The position numbers were made by a program, and so were the translations under genes. From positions 3,245,501 through 3,309,500 of the forward strand of contig NZ_CP157794.1 of NCBI RefSeq assembly GCF_040111675.1: a stretch of DNA of 64,000 nucleotides, written 5' to 3'. Numbering within the stretch: the stretch's first letter is position 1; every line of letters starts with the position of its first letter. A model generated the notes under the pieces. It was not told the DNA's origin and made no database searches. It saw nothing but the letters and a program-made list of their open reading frames with translations. The DNA comes from Salinarimonas sp. (lineage in GTDB: Bacteria; Pseudomonadota; Alphaproteobacteria; Rhizobiales; Beijerinckiaceae). Positions 28,921-37,887 of this stretch are shown one piece after another.

Positions 28921-30075
28921 ATGCAGTTTTCGCACGAGCCCGGCGCCGACGCCGCGACGCTGACCGTCGACCTCGACGCGCTCGGGGCGAACTGGCGGCG
29001 GCTGCGCGACGCCTCGCGCGACGCCGCCTGCGCCGCCGTCGTGAAGGCGGACGCCTACGGCACGGGCCTCGAGCGCGCCGTTCCGGCCCTGATGAAGGCG
29101 GGCTGCCGCACCTTCTTCGTGGCGCAGGTCTCGGAGGGTCGGCGCCTGCGCCACATCGCGCCCGGCGTCGAAATCTTCGTGCTCGACGGACTCGCGCCGG
29201 GCGGCGCGGGGGAGCTGATCGCGGCGAACCTGCGGCCGGTGCTGAGCTCGGCCGCGGAGGTGCGCGAATGGGTCGAGGCCTGCGGCGGGACGGCGCTTCC
29301 CGCGGCGTTGCACGTCGACACCGGCATGAACCGGCTGGGCCTCCCCGTCGACGAGGCGCTGCGGCTGAAGTCCGAGGGCGCCTTCGACGGGCTCGGGGAC
29401 GCGCTCTTGATGACGCATCTCGTCAGCGCCGAGGCGCCGGACGCGCCCGTCAACGCCCGCCAGGCGGAGGCCTTCCGGGCGCTGATGCAGGCTTTTTCCG
29501 GCTGGCGGACGTCCTTCGCCAACTCCTCCGGCGGCTTTCTCCCGGACGGCCCGCCCTGCGACCTCGCCCGGCCCGGCTACAGCCTCTTCGGCGGCAACCC
29601 GACGCCGGGGCGCGACAACCCGATGCGGCCGGTCGTGCGGCTCGAGGCCGTCATCCTCCAGGTCCGCGACGTGCCCGCCGGCGCGGGCGCCGGCTACGGC
29701 TCGGCCTGGACGGCGCCCGGCCCGCGCCGGCTCGCGACGATCGCGCTGGGCTACGCCGACGGCTATCCGCGCGCCGCCGGCGGGACGGACGCGACGATCG
29801 CCGCCGGCGCGTCCTCGGGCGTCGCCCTGGTGGGCGGCGTGCGCTGCCCCTTCGCCGGGGTGCTGTCGATGGACCTCACCATCCTCGACGTGACCGACGC
29901 GCCGGCGGCGGCGGTCGTGCGCGGCGGGACGGCCGTGATGATCGGCGACGGGCTCGAGATCGACGAGGTGGGCATGCGCGCCGGCACGATCGGCTACGAG
30001 ATCCTCACCGGGCTCGGGCCGCGCTACCGCCGCGTCCATGTCGGCGACGGGACCGGCGCCGGCGGGGGCGGCTGA
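28921..30075 (+). CDS. alr: Alanine racemase
   Basis: A 384-aa PLP enzyme converting L- to D-alanine for peptidoglycan. The PLP lysine is K42 in AVVKADAYGTG and the C-terminal beta-domain shows the GYGSAW segment with the catalytic tyrosine. It starts 7 bases after dnaB and radA begins 1 base past its stop, so dnaB-alr-radA form one transcript, a common alphaproteobacterial arrangement. Confidence 0.95.
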   Translation: MQFSHEPGADAATLTVDLDALGANWRRLRDASRDAACAAVVKADAYGTGLERAVPALMKAGCRTFFVAQVSEGRRLRHIAPGVEIFVLDGLAPGGAGELIAANLRPVLSSAAEVREWVEACGGTALPAALHVDTGMNRLGLPVDEALRLKSEGAFDGLGDALLMTHLVSAEAPDAPVNARQAEAFRALMQAFSGWRTSFANSSGGFLPDGPPCDLARPGYSLFGGNPTPGRDNPMRPVVRLEAVILQVRDVPAGAGAGYGSAWTAPGPRRLATIALGYADGYPRAAGGTDATIAAGASSGVALVGGVRCPFAGVLSMDLTILDVTDAPAAAVVRGGTAVMIGDGLEIDEVGMRAGTIGYEILTGLGPRYRRVHVGDGTGAGGGG

Positions 30076-30076
30076 C

Positions 30077-31489
30077 ATGGCCAAGCGCAACGCCGTCTTC
30101 ATCTGCCAGAATTGCGGCGCGGTCTACAACCGCTGGAAAGGCAAGTGCGAGGCCTGCGGCGAGTGGAACTCGGTCGTCGAGGAGACGAGCGACGCCGCGC
30201 CCATGGCCGGCCCCGCCGCGACGCGGCTCACCCGCAAGGGCCGCGTCTTCGCGCTCGAGGGGCTCGCCGGCGAATCGAAGGAGCCGCCGCGCACCGCGGC
30301 GCGGATCGGCGAGCTCGACCGCGTCACCGGGGGCGGCTTCGTCAAGGGCTCGGTCATCCTCATCGGCGGCGATCCCGGCATCGGCAAGTCGACGCTGCTG
30401 ATGCAGGCCTCGGCCGCTTTGGCCAAGGCCGGCGAGCGCGTCGCCTACATCTCGGGCGAGGAAGCGGTCGGCCAGGTGCGGCTGCGCGCAGAGCGCCTGG
30501 GGCTGGCGGATGCGCCCGTCGAGCTCGCCGCGCAGACCAACGTCGAGGACATCGTCGCCACCCTCTCGCAGGGCCGCGTCCCGGCGCTCGCGGTGATCGA
30601 TTCGATCCAAACGATGTGGACGGAGACGGTCGAATCGGCGCCGGGCACGGTGACGCAGGTGCGCGCCTCGGCCCAGGCCCTGATCCGCTTCGCCAAGACG
30701 ACGGGCACGGCGGTGATCCTGGTCGGCCACGTCACCAAGGACGGGCAGATCGCGGGCCCGCGGGTGGTCGAGCACATGGTGGACGCCGTCGTCTCCTTCG
30801 AGGGCGATTCGGCGCACCATTTCCGCATCCTGCGCGCCAACAAGAACCGATTCGGCCCCACCGACGAGATCGGCGTGTTCGAGATGACGGGCAAGGGGCT
30901 GGCGGAGGTCGGCAATCCCTCCGCCCTGTTCCTGGAGGGCCGCGACGTCGCCGCGCCCGGCACCGCCGTCTTCGCCGGCATGGAGGGCACGCGCCCGCTC
31001 CTCGTCGAGGTGCAGGCGCTCGTCGCGCCGTCGGCGCTCGGCACGCCGCGGCGCGCCGTGGTGGGCTGGGATCCCGCGCGGCTGTCGATGGTGGTCGCCG
31101 TGCTGGAGGCCCATGCCGGCCTCAAGCTCGGCATGCACGACATCTACCTCAACATCGCCGGCGGGCTGAAGATCACCGAGCCCGCGGCGGATCTCGCCGC
31201 GGCGGCGGCGCTCGTCTCCTCGCTTTCGGGATCGCCGCTGCCGGCGGACGCGGTCTATTTCGGCGAGATCGGCCTCTCGGGCGCGGTGCGCCCGGTGTCG
31301 CAGGCGCCGACGCGCATGAAGGAGGCGGCGAAGCTCGGCTTCTCCTCGGCGGTGACGCCCACCGCCCGCGGCGAGGGCGCCGAGACGTCCGGCCTCGACG
31401 CCCGCGAGATCGGCCATATCGGCGATCTCGTCGCGGCGATCGCCGCCCGCGGCGGCCGGGCGCGCGCCCGCGCCGTCGAGCGAGGATGA
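30077..31489 (+). CDS. radA: DNA repair protein RadA
   Basis: A 470-aa recombination branch-migration helicase. An N-terminal four-cysteine zinc finger (CQNCG, then CEACG) precedes the RecA-like core with Walker A GGDPGIGKST and the RadA-specific KNRFG motif, and a C-terminal Lon-protease-like domain (about 290-450). The ATG at 30077 gives MAKRN, the usual family start; an in-frame codon at 30038 lies within alr. Confidence 0.96.
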   Translation: MAKRNAVFICQNCGAVYNRWKGKCEACGEWNSVVEETSDAAPMAGPAATRLTRKGRVFALEGLAGESKEPPRTAARIGELDRVTGGGFVKGSVILIGGDPGIGKSTLLMQASAALAKAGERVAYISGEEAVGQVRLRAERLGLADAPVELAAQTNVEDIVATLSQGRVPALAVIDSIQTMWTETVESAPGTVTQVRASAQALIRFAKTTGTAVILVGHVTKDGQIAGPRVVEHMVDAVVSFEGDSAHHFRILRANKNRFGPTDEIGVFEMTGKGLAEVGNPSALFLEGRDVAAPGTAVFAGMEGTRPLLVEVQALVAPSALGTPRRAVVGWDPARLSMVVAVLEAHAGLKLGMHDIYLNIAGGLKITEPAADLAAAAALVSSLSGSPLPADAVYFGEIGLSGAVRPVSQAPTRMKEAAKLGFSSAVTPTARGEGAETSGLDAREIGHIGDLVAAIAARGGRARARAVERG

Positions 31490-31580
31490 CGTCCGTGAAA
31501 TCGTCGGCTATACGAACCCCGCAAGACGCGTTCTTCGCCGCCGTGAAAACGCTTCATTTCGCCCTCAGGCCCGCGAGACC

Positions 31581-32138
31581 ATGCCTGTACCCATCCTCGA
31601 CCTGGTCGTCATCGGCGTCGTCCTGATCTCGGCCCTCCTCGCCATGGTGCGGGGCCTCACGCGCGAGGTCCTCGCCATCGTCGCCTGGGTGACGGCGGCC
31701 GCGGCCGCCTGGTTCCTGCACCCGCTCGCCCTGCCGATCGCGCAGGACTACATCGCCAACGGCACGATCGCGCTCGTCGCGGCCATCGCCGCGATCTTCC
31801 TGATCACGCTGATCGTGGTCTCGCTGATCACGGTGAAGGTCTCGGACTTCATCCTCGATTCGCGCATCGGGCCGCTGGACCGCTCGCTCGGCTTCGTCTT
31901 CGGCGCGGCGCGCGGCTTCCTGATCTGCGTCATCGGCTGGGTGTTCTTCGCCTGGCTGGTGCAGGGCCAGATGCCGCTCTGGGCGGAGGACGCCCGCACC
32001 CGCGCGCTGCTCCAGTCCACGGGCGATTCGCTGATCGCGATGATGCCCGAGGATCCCGAGGGCGTGCTCCAGCAGTTCCGCACGCCGCGGGTCGAAGGCG
32101 ACCCGGGCGAGCCCGCCGCCGCGCCCGACCGCAGCTGA
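31581..32138 (+). CDS. cvpA: CvpA family membrane protein
   Basis: A 185-aa inner-membrane protein with four hydrophobic segments (about 5-25, 30-50, 60-85, 100-125) and the family pattern MVRGLTREVLAIVAWV. CvpA is linked to envelope homeostasis and colicin V export and very often lies upstream of purF, as here. The C-terminal 60 residues are soluble and poorly conserved. Confidence 0.9.
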   Translation: MPVPILDLVVIGVVLISALLAMVRGLTREVLAIVAWVTAAAAAWFLHPLALPIAQDYIANGTIALVAAIAAIFLITLIVVSLITVKVSDFILDSRIGPLDRSLGFVFGAARGFLICVIGWVFFAWLVQGQMPLWAEDARTRALLQSTGDSLIAMMPEDPEGVLQQFRTPRVEGDPGEPAAAPDRS

Positions 32139-32227
32139 GGCGGCCTGTTGCTCACGCACCCGCGCCCCCATCTCAGGTGCGCGGGCGCGACGCGTTTTCG
32201 TACCGGTCGCGCCATCGAGGATCAGCC

Positions 32228-33715
32228 ATGACCGCCGACGCCCACCACCTGCCCCAAGACGACTCGGACGACGATTTCGACTGCGACGGCGACACGCTGC
32301 GCGAGGAATGCGGCGTCTTCGGCATCTTCGGCCATCCCGACGCCGCGGCGATCACGGCGCTGGGCCTGCACGCCCTGCAGCATCGCGGGCAGGAGGCGGC
32401 GGGCATCGTCACCTTCGACGGGGCGCGCTTCCACGCCGAGCGCAAGCTCGGGCTCGTGGGCGATTCGTTCTCCAGCCGCGACGTCATCGACCGGCTGGTG
32501 GGCCGCAACGCCATCGGCCACGTGCGCTATTCCACCACCGGCGAGACGGTGATGCGCAACGTCCAGCCGCTCTTCGCCGAGCTCGACGCCGGCGGCTTCG
32601 CCGTGGCGCACAACGGCAACCTGACGAACGGGCTGACCCTGCGCCGCGAGCTGATCCGCGAGGGCGCCATCTGCCAGTCGACCACCGACACCGAGGTGAT
32701 CCTCCACCTCCTCGCCCGCTCGCGGAAACCCCGGCTGATCGAGCGCTTTCTCGACGCCCTGCGCGTCCTGGAAGGCGCCTACGCGCTGGTCTGCCTGTCC
32801 AACAAGAAGCTCATCGGCGCGCGCGATCCGCACGGCATCCGCCCGCTGGTGATCGGCGAGCTCGACGGGCGCTACATCCTCGCCTCCGAGACCTGCGCGC
32901 TCGACATCATCGGCGCGCGCTTCGTGCGCGACGTGGAGAACGGCGAGGTGGTCGTCATCACCGAGCAGGGGATCGAGAGCCTGCGTCCGTTCCCGGCCGT
33001 GCCAGAGCGCCCCTGCGTGTTCGAGTACATCTATTTCGCGAGGCCGGATTCCATCGTGAACGGCAAGAGCGTCTACGAGGTGCGCAAGAATTTCGGCGCG
33101 GAGCTCGCGACGGAGGCGCCCGCCGACGTCGACGTGATCGTGCCCGTCCCCGATTCCGGCGTGCCGGCGGCGATCGGCTACGCCCAGGCCTCGGGCGTGC
33201 CCTTCGAGATGGGCATCATCCGCAACCACTACGTCGGCCGCACCTTCATCCAGCCGACGCAGTCGGTGCGCGAGCTCGGCGTGCGCATGAAGCATTCCGC
33301 CAATCGCGGCGTCATCGCCGGCAAGCGCATCGTGCTCGTCGACGATTCGCTGGTGCGCGGCACGACGTCCGTGAAGATCGTGCGGATGATGCGCGAGGCG
33401 GGGGCCCGGGAGGTGCATTTCCGCATCGCGAGCCCGCCGATCACGCACCCGGACTTCTACGGCATCGACACGCCCGAGCGCGACAAGCTGCTCGCCGCGA
33501 CGCACGACCTCGAGGCGATGCGCGCCTATATCGGCGCCGACAGCCTCGCCTTCCTGTCGGTTGACGGGCTCTACCGGGCGCTCGGCTTCGAGCGGCGCAA
33601 CCCGGAGCGCCCGCAATGCACCGACCATTGCTTCACCGGCGAGTACCCGACGGGCCTGACCGATCTCGGCATCGAGACGCCCAAGCGCCTGTCGATCCTC
33701 GCCGAAGCCGACTGA
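32228..33715 (+). CDS. purF: Amidophosphoribosyltransferase
   Basis: A 495-aa enzyme for the first step of de novo purine synthesis (PRPP plus glutamine to phosphoribosylamine). A 27-residue acidic propeptide precedes the glutaminase nucleophile C28 (EECGVFGIFG). The PRPP-binding motif is VLVDDSLVRGTTS and the glutaminase region has LQHRGQEAAGI. The ATG at 32228 is preferred over an in-frame codon at 32177. Confidence 0.96.
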   Translation: MTADAHHLPQDDSDDDFDCDGDTLREECGVFGIFGHPDAAAITALGLHALQHRGQEAAGIVTFDGARFHAERKLGLVGDSFSSRDVIDRLVGRNAIGHVRYSTTGETVMRNVQPLFAELDAGGFAVAHNGNLTNGLTLRRELIREGAICQSTTDTEVILHLLARSRKPRLIERFLDALRVLEGAYALVCLSNKKLIGARDPHGIRPLVIGELDGRYILASETCALDIIGARFVRDVENGEVVVITEQGIESLRPFPAVPERPCVFEYIYFARPDSIVNGKSVYEVRKNFGAELATEAPADVDVIVPVPDSGVPAAIGYAQASGVPFEMGIIRNHYVGRTFIQPTQSVRELGVRMKHSANRGVIAGKRIVLVDDSLVRGTTSVKIVRMMREAGAREVHFRIASPPITHPDFYGIDTPERDKLLAATHDLEAMRAYIGADSLAFLSVDGLYRALGFERRNPERPQCTDHCFTGEYPTGLTDLGIETPKRLSILAEAD

Positions 33716-33738
33716 CCTGATCCGGGGGGAACACGCGT

Positions 33739-34482
33739 ATGGACAAGCCGCTCGAAGGCCGCATCGCCGTCGTCACGGGGGCCTCGCGCGGCATCGGCCG
33801 CGCGGCGGCGCTGGAATTCGCCCGCGCCGGCGCGCATGTCGTCGCCATCGCCCGCACCCAGGGCGCGCTGGAGGAGCTCGACGACGAGATCCGCCAGGCC
33901 GGCTCCACCGCCACGCTGGTCCCCCTCGACCTGAAGGACCTCGACGCCCTCGATCGGCTGGGCGCCGCACTCTACGAGCGCCACGGGCGCGTCGACGTGC
34001 TGCTCGGCAATGCCGGGCTCCTCGGCCAGCTCGCGCCGATCAACCAGGTCGACCAGGGCACCTGGGACGCGGTGATGACCGTGAACCTCACCGCCAACTG
34101 GCGGCTGATCCGCTCCCTCGATCCGCTGCTGCGGGCCTCCGACGCCGGCCGGGCGATCTTCCTGACCTCCGGCGCCGCCCACAAGGCGAAGGCCTATTGG
34201 GGGCCCTACTCGGTCTCCAAGGCCGGCCTCGAGGTGCTCGCCCGCACCTGGGCGGACGAGATCCGCAACATCACCAAGGTCAAGGTGATGCTGGTCAATC
34301 CGGGCCCGCTGCGCACCCGCATGCGCGCCTCCGCCATGCCCGGCGAGGACCCGCTGACCCTGAAGACCCCCGAGGACCTCGCCCCGAAGATCCTCGAGCT
34401 CGCCCTCCCCTCCTGGCAGGAGACGGGCAAGGTCTACGACTTCCCGAGCGACCGGGTGCTGGAGACCAAGGGGCTGGGGTGA
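33739..34482 (+). CDS. Short-chain dehydrogenase/reductase, YciK-like
   Basis: A 247-aa classical SDR with the cofactor motif TGASRGIGRA (about 14-23), the NAG stretch in LLGNAG and the catalytic YxxxK in YSVSKAG. Resembles the YciK/oxidoreductase subgroup often found next to purF in alphaproteobacteria. Substrate unknown. Starts 23 bases after purF with a GGGGGGA Shine-Dalgarno, so it probably shares the purF transcript. Confidence 0.85.
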   Translation: MDKPLEGRIAVVTGASRGIGRAAALEFARAGAHVVAIARTQGALEELDDEIRQAGSTATLVPLDLKDLDALDRLGAALYERHGRVDVLLGNAGLLGQLAPINQVDQGTWDAVMTVNLTANWRLIRSLDPLLRASDAGRAIFLTSGAAHKAKAYWGPYSVSKAGLEVLARTWADEIRNITKVKVMLVNPGPLRTRMRASAMPGEDPLTLKTPEDLAPKILELALPSWQETGKVYDFPSDRVLETKGLG

Positions 34483-34501
34483 GGCGGGGCGAAGCCCGCC
34501 T

Positions 34502-35332
34502 CTACACCCCCTTGTCCCGGCAATACCCGAAGATCTCCAGCCGCGCCCGGTCCCGCGGGTCGCAGTCGCTCGCCAGGAACTGCTCCCATTCCCGCTCGGT
34601 CCCGTAGAAGGCGTTGCGGTCGACCTCGCCGCGGACGCCGGGGACGGTGCCGGTCTGGGTCCATTGCCAGATGGTCCAGCGGCGGTTGCGGTAGCGCTCG
34701 TGCGGCTCGGCGGCCACCGAGCGCAGCCAGAAGGTGGCGTCGAACCGCTCGCCCTCGAGCACGTCGCGGTGGAAGTTGATGTCGGTGTAGATGATCGGCA
34801 GCCGGCCGTAATGCTGGTGGAGCATGGCGAGAATGATGCGCGTCTTGTCGAGCGCCTCCTCTCGCGGCACGCGCCGCGTGCACGAGCGGGAATGGTTGTT
34901 CCACTCCATGTCGAGCACGGGCGGCAGCATGTCCGGCTCGTTCGGCACGTTGTCGATGAACCATTGCGCCTGCTCGTGCGCCGGGCGGCACCAGTAGACG
35001 AAGTGGTAGGCGCCGCGCGGAATGCCGGCGCGGCGCGCGCCCTCCCAGTTCTCGCGGAACTTCGGGTCGATGTGGTCGCCGCCCTCGGTCGCCTTGATGA
35101 AGGCGAACTTCGTTCCGGCGCGGCGCACGCGATGCCAGTCGACGTCGCCCTGCCAGCGCGAGACGTCGATGCCGTGCACGGGCAGCGAATGGACGCGCCG
35201 CACCCCCGGATGCGGGTCGTTGTCGCCCTTCGCGGGGTAGTAGTCCGGCGCGAGCGAGCAGCCCGCGAGCAGGAGCGCCGCGGCGGCGAGCGTGACGAGA
35301 CGGGCGAGAGCGCGGGCGGGCGCGACGGGCAT
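34502..35332 (-). CDS. GH25 lysozyme-like lipoprotein
   Basis: A 276-aa glycoside hydrolase family 25 protein (N-acetylmuramidase fold). A lipoprotein signal ends in the lipobox LLAGC (Cys about 24). The catalytic domain starts with GIDVSRWQGDVDW and contains the acidic pair in VLDMEWN. It would trim or remodel peptidoglycan from the membrane. The ATG at 35332 begins the signal peptide; a GTG at 35356 is an alternative. Confidence 0.9.
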   Translation of the reverse strand: MPVAPARALARLVTLAAAALLLAGCSLAPDYYPAKGDNDPHPGVRRVHSLPVHGIDVSRWQGDVDWHRVRRAGTKFAFIKATEGGDHIDPKFRENWEGARRAGIPRGAYHFVYWCRPAHEQAQWFIDNVPNEPDMLPPVLDMEWNNHSRSCTRRVPREEALDKTRIILAMLHQHYGRLPIIYTDINFHRDVLEGERFDATFWLRSVAAEPHERYRNRRWTIWQWTQTGTVPGVRGEVDRNAFYGTEREWEQFLASDCDPRDRARLEIFGYCRDKGV

Positions 35333-35421
35333 GGCCTGATCCGGATGAGGACGCACGCGCCGAGGAATCGCCCCGCGATCCCTACGATCCAGTAAACAGG
35401 ATAGGGCGACGCTTCCGAAAA

Positions 35422-35457
35422 GCGAGGCGGCGGCGTGATTTCACGCCGCCGCCTCGC
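35422..35457 (-). terminator. Terminator of ppsA: 17-bp perfect inverted repeat
   Basis: Bases 35422-35438 are exactly complementary to 35441-35457, a 17-bp G+C-rich stem with only two bases between. On the minus strand it is followed by TTTT, and it lies 27 bases after the ppsA stop, so it reads as the ppsA terminator. It could also form a cruciform. Confidence 0.8.
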
Positions 35458-35484
35458 GCCGGATCACGACGGGACGCGCCGGCC

Positions 35485-37872
35485 TCACCGCCCGAGATCG
35501 CTCTCCGCCTTCGCCACCTCGCGCTTCACCCGCAGGAAGGTGTCGGGCGTCACCGAGATCGTGTCGATGCCCTCCTCCACCAGGAAGCGCGCGAAGTCCG
35601 GGTGATCGCTCGGCGCCTGGCCGCAGATGCCGGTGTGGGTGCCCGACTTCTTCGCGGCGGCGAGGAGATCGCTGATGAAGCTCTTCACCGCCTCGTGGCG
35701 CTCGTCGAAGAGCTTCGAGAGCCGGTCCGAATCGCGGTCGACGCCGAGCACGAGCTGGGTGAGGTCGTTCGAGCCGATGGAGAAGCCGTCGAAGCGCTCG
35801 GCGAAGCGGTGGGCGAGGCGCACGTTCGAGGGCAGCTCGGCCATGACGTAGACCTCGAGCCCGTTCTCGCCGCGCTTCAGGCCGTTCTTCTCCATCTCCT
35901 CCAGCACCCGGTCCGCCTCCTCGGGCGTGCGGCAGAACGGGATCATCATGACGATGTTCGACATGCCGATCTCGTCGCGGGCCCGCTTCACCGCCCGGCA
36001 TTCCAGCGCGAAGCCCTCGCGGTAGTCCGGGTGGTAGTAGCGGCTCGCCCCGCGCCAGCCGATCATCGGGTTCTCCTCCTTGGGCTCGAATCCGTGCCCG
36101 CCCAGCAGCTCGGCGTATTCGTTGGTCTTGAAGTCGCTCATGCGCAGCACGACCGGATTGGGGTAGTGCGCCGCCGCGATGCGGGCGACGCCGCGCGCCA
36201 GCGTGTCGACGAAGAACTCCTCGCGGGAGGCATAGCCGCGGGTGAGGTCGTCGATTTCCTTGCGGACGGCCTTGTCCTCCAGCTGGTCGTAGCGCACGAG
36301 CGCCATCGGATGGACCTTGATGTGGTTCGAGACGATGAACTCCATGCGCGCGAGCCCCACGCCGTCGGCCGGCAGGCGCCACCAGCGGAAGGCGGCGGAG
36401 GGGTTGGCGAGGTTGATCATCACCTTGGTCTTGGTGTCCGGGATCTCGGAGAGGTCGGTCTCCTCCACCGAGAACTCGGCGATGCCGGCATAGACGCGGC
36501 CCTCGTCTCCCTCCGCGCAGGAGACCGTGATCTCAGTCCCGTTCTCCAGCACCTCGGTGCCGATCTCGGTGCCGACGATGGCGGGGAGGCCGAGCTCGCG
36601 CGAGACGATGGCCGCGTGGCTGGTGCGCCCGCCGTGATCGGTGACGATGGCGGCGGCCTTCTTCATGATCGGCACCCAGTCGGGGTCGGTCATGGTGGTG
36701 ACGAGCACGGCGCCGGGCTCGAACTTCTCGATGTCCTCGGGCGTGTCGAGCTTGCAGACCTTGCCCGCGCCGATGGCGTCGCCCACCGCGAGACCCTTGA
36801 CCAGGAGCTCGCCCTTGCTCTCGAGCGCGTAGGACTTGAGCTGCCCCGCCTCGCGGCGCGACTGAACGGTCTCGGGCCGCGCCTGGACGATGAAGAGCTC
36901 GCCCGTCTCGCCGTCCTTGGCCCATTCCATGTCCATGGGCTGGCCGTAATGCTTCTCGATCGTCGCCGCCCAGCGGCCGAGCTGCATCACCTCCTCGTCG
37001 TTCAGCGTGAAGCGCCGGCGCTCGTCCTCGGACGTGTCGATCGTGCGCGTCGGGGACTTCGAGCCGGGCGCGGAGAACACCATCTTGCGGCCCTTGGCGC
37101 CGCGCGCCTTCTCGACGATGGGCGTGACGCCCTGCTTGTCGAGCAGCGGCTTGAAGACCTGGAACTCGTCGGGCTCGACGATGCCCTGCACCACGGTCTC
37201 GCCGAGCCCCCAGGCGCCGGTGATGAGCACGGAGCGGTCGAAGCCGGTCTCGGTGTCGATGGAGAACATCACGCCCGAGGAGGCGATGTCGGAGCGCACC
37301 ATGCGCTGGACGCCCACCGACAGCGCGACCTTCAGGTGATCGAAGCCGTGATTCTCGCGATAGCTGATGGCGCGGTCGGTGAAGAGCGAGGCGTAGCAGC
37401 GCCGGCAGGCGTCGAGGAGCGCGTTGTTGCCCTCGATATTGAGGAAGGTCTCGAGCTGGCCGGCGAAGCTCGCCTCCGGCAGGTCCTCGGCGGTGGCGGA
37501 GGAGCGCACGGCGACCTTCGCCTTCTTGCCGTCGACCGCCATCTCGGCATAGGCGCCGAGGACCGCGTCGCGCAGGTCGTCGGGGAAATGCGCGTCGAGC
37601 AGCAGCCCGCGCACGCGCTCGCCCACCGCGTGGAGGTTCGAGAGATCCTCCTTCAGCGAGCCGATGGCGTCGCGGATCGGGGGCCCGAGATCGTTCGCCT
37701 CGATGTAGCGCCAATAGGCGGCCGCCGTGGTGGCGAAGCCGCCGGGCACGCGGATGCCCTGGGACGAGAGGTTCCTGATCATCTCGCCCAGCGAGGAATT
37801 CTTGCCGCCGACCTTGGCGCCTTCGCCGCGGGTCAGCTCCGAGAGGGGCAGCACCAGCTCGTGTTCGCTCAT
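35485..37872 (-). CDS. ppsA: Phosphoenolpyruvate synthase
   Basis: A 795-aa enzyme making PEP from pyruvate, ATP and water for gluconeogenesis. The N-terminal ATP-grasp domain starts GGKNSSLGEMI. The phospho-histidine is H419 in GGRTSHAAIVSRELG, close to H421 of the E. coli enzyme, and the C-terminal TIM-barrel has GSNDLTQLVLGVDRD and the catalytic Cys in ICGQAPSDHPDFA. Downstream of the GH65 gene by 15 bases and so cotranscribed with it. Confidence 0.95.
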   Translation of the reverse strand: MSEHELVLPLSELTRGEGAKVGGKNSSLGEMIRNLSSQGIRVPGGFATTAAAYWRYIEANDLGPPIRDAIGSLKEDLSNLHAVGERVRGLLLDAHFPDDLRDAVLGAYAEMAVDGKKAKVAVRSSATAEDLPEASFAGQLETFLNIEGNNALLDACRRCYASLFTDRAISYRENHGFDHLKVALSVGVQRMVRSDIASSGVMFSIDTETGFDRSVLITGAWGLGETVVQGIVEPDEFQVFKPLLDKQGVTPIVEKARGAKGRKMVFSAPGSKSPTRTIDTSEDERRRFTLNDEEVMQLGRWAATIEKHYGQPMDMEWAKDGETGELFIVQARPETVQSRREAGQLKSYALESKGELLVKGLAVGDAIGAGKVCKLDTPEDIEKFEPGAVLVTTMTDPDWVPIMKKAAAIVTDHGGRTSHAAIVSRELGLPAIVGTEIGTEVLENGTEITVSCAEGDEGRVYAGIAEFSVEETDLSEIPDTKTKVMINLANPSAAFRWWRLPADGVGLARMEFIVSNHIKVHPMALVRYDQLEDKAVRKEIDDLTRGYASREEFFVDTLARGVARIAAAHYPNPVVLRMSDFKTNEYAELLGGHGFEPKEENPMIGWRGASRYYHPDYREGFALECRAVKRARDEIGMSNIVMMIPFCRTPEEADRVLEEMEKNGLKRGENGLEVYVMAELPSNVRLAHRFAERFDGFSIGSNDLTQLVLGVDRDSDRLSKLFDERHEAVKSFISDLLAAAKKSGTHTGICGQAPSDHPDFARFLVEEGIDTISVTPDTFLRVKREVAKAESDLGR

Positions 37873-37887
37873 GGGGGATCTCCTTGG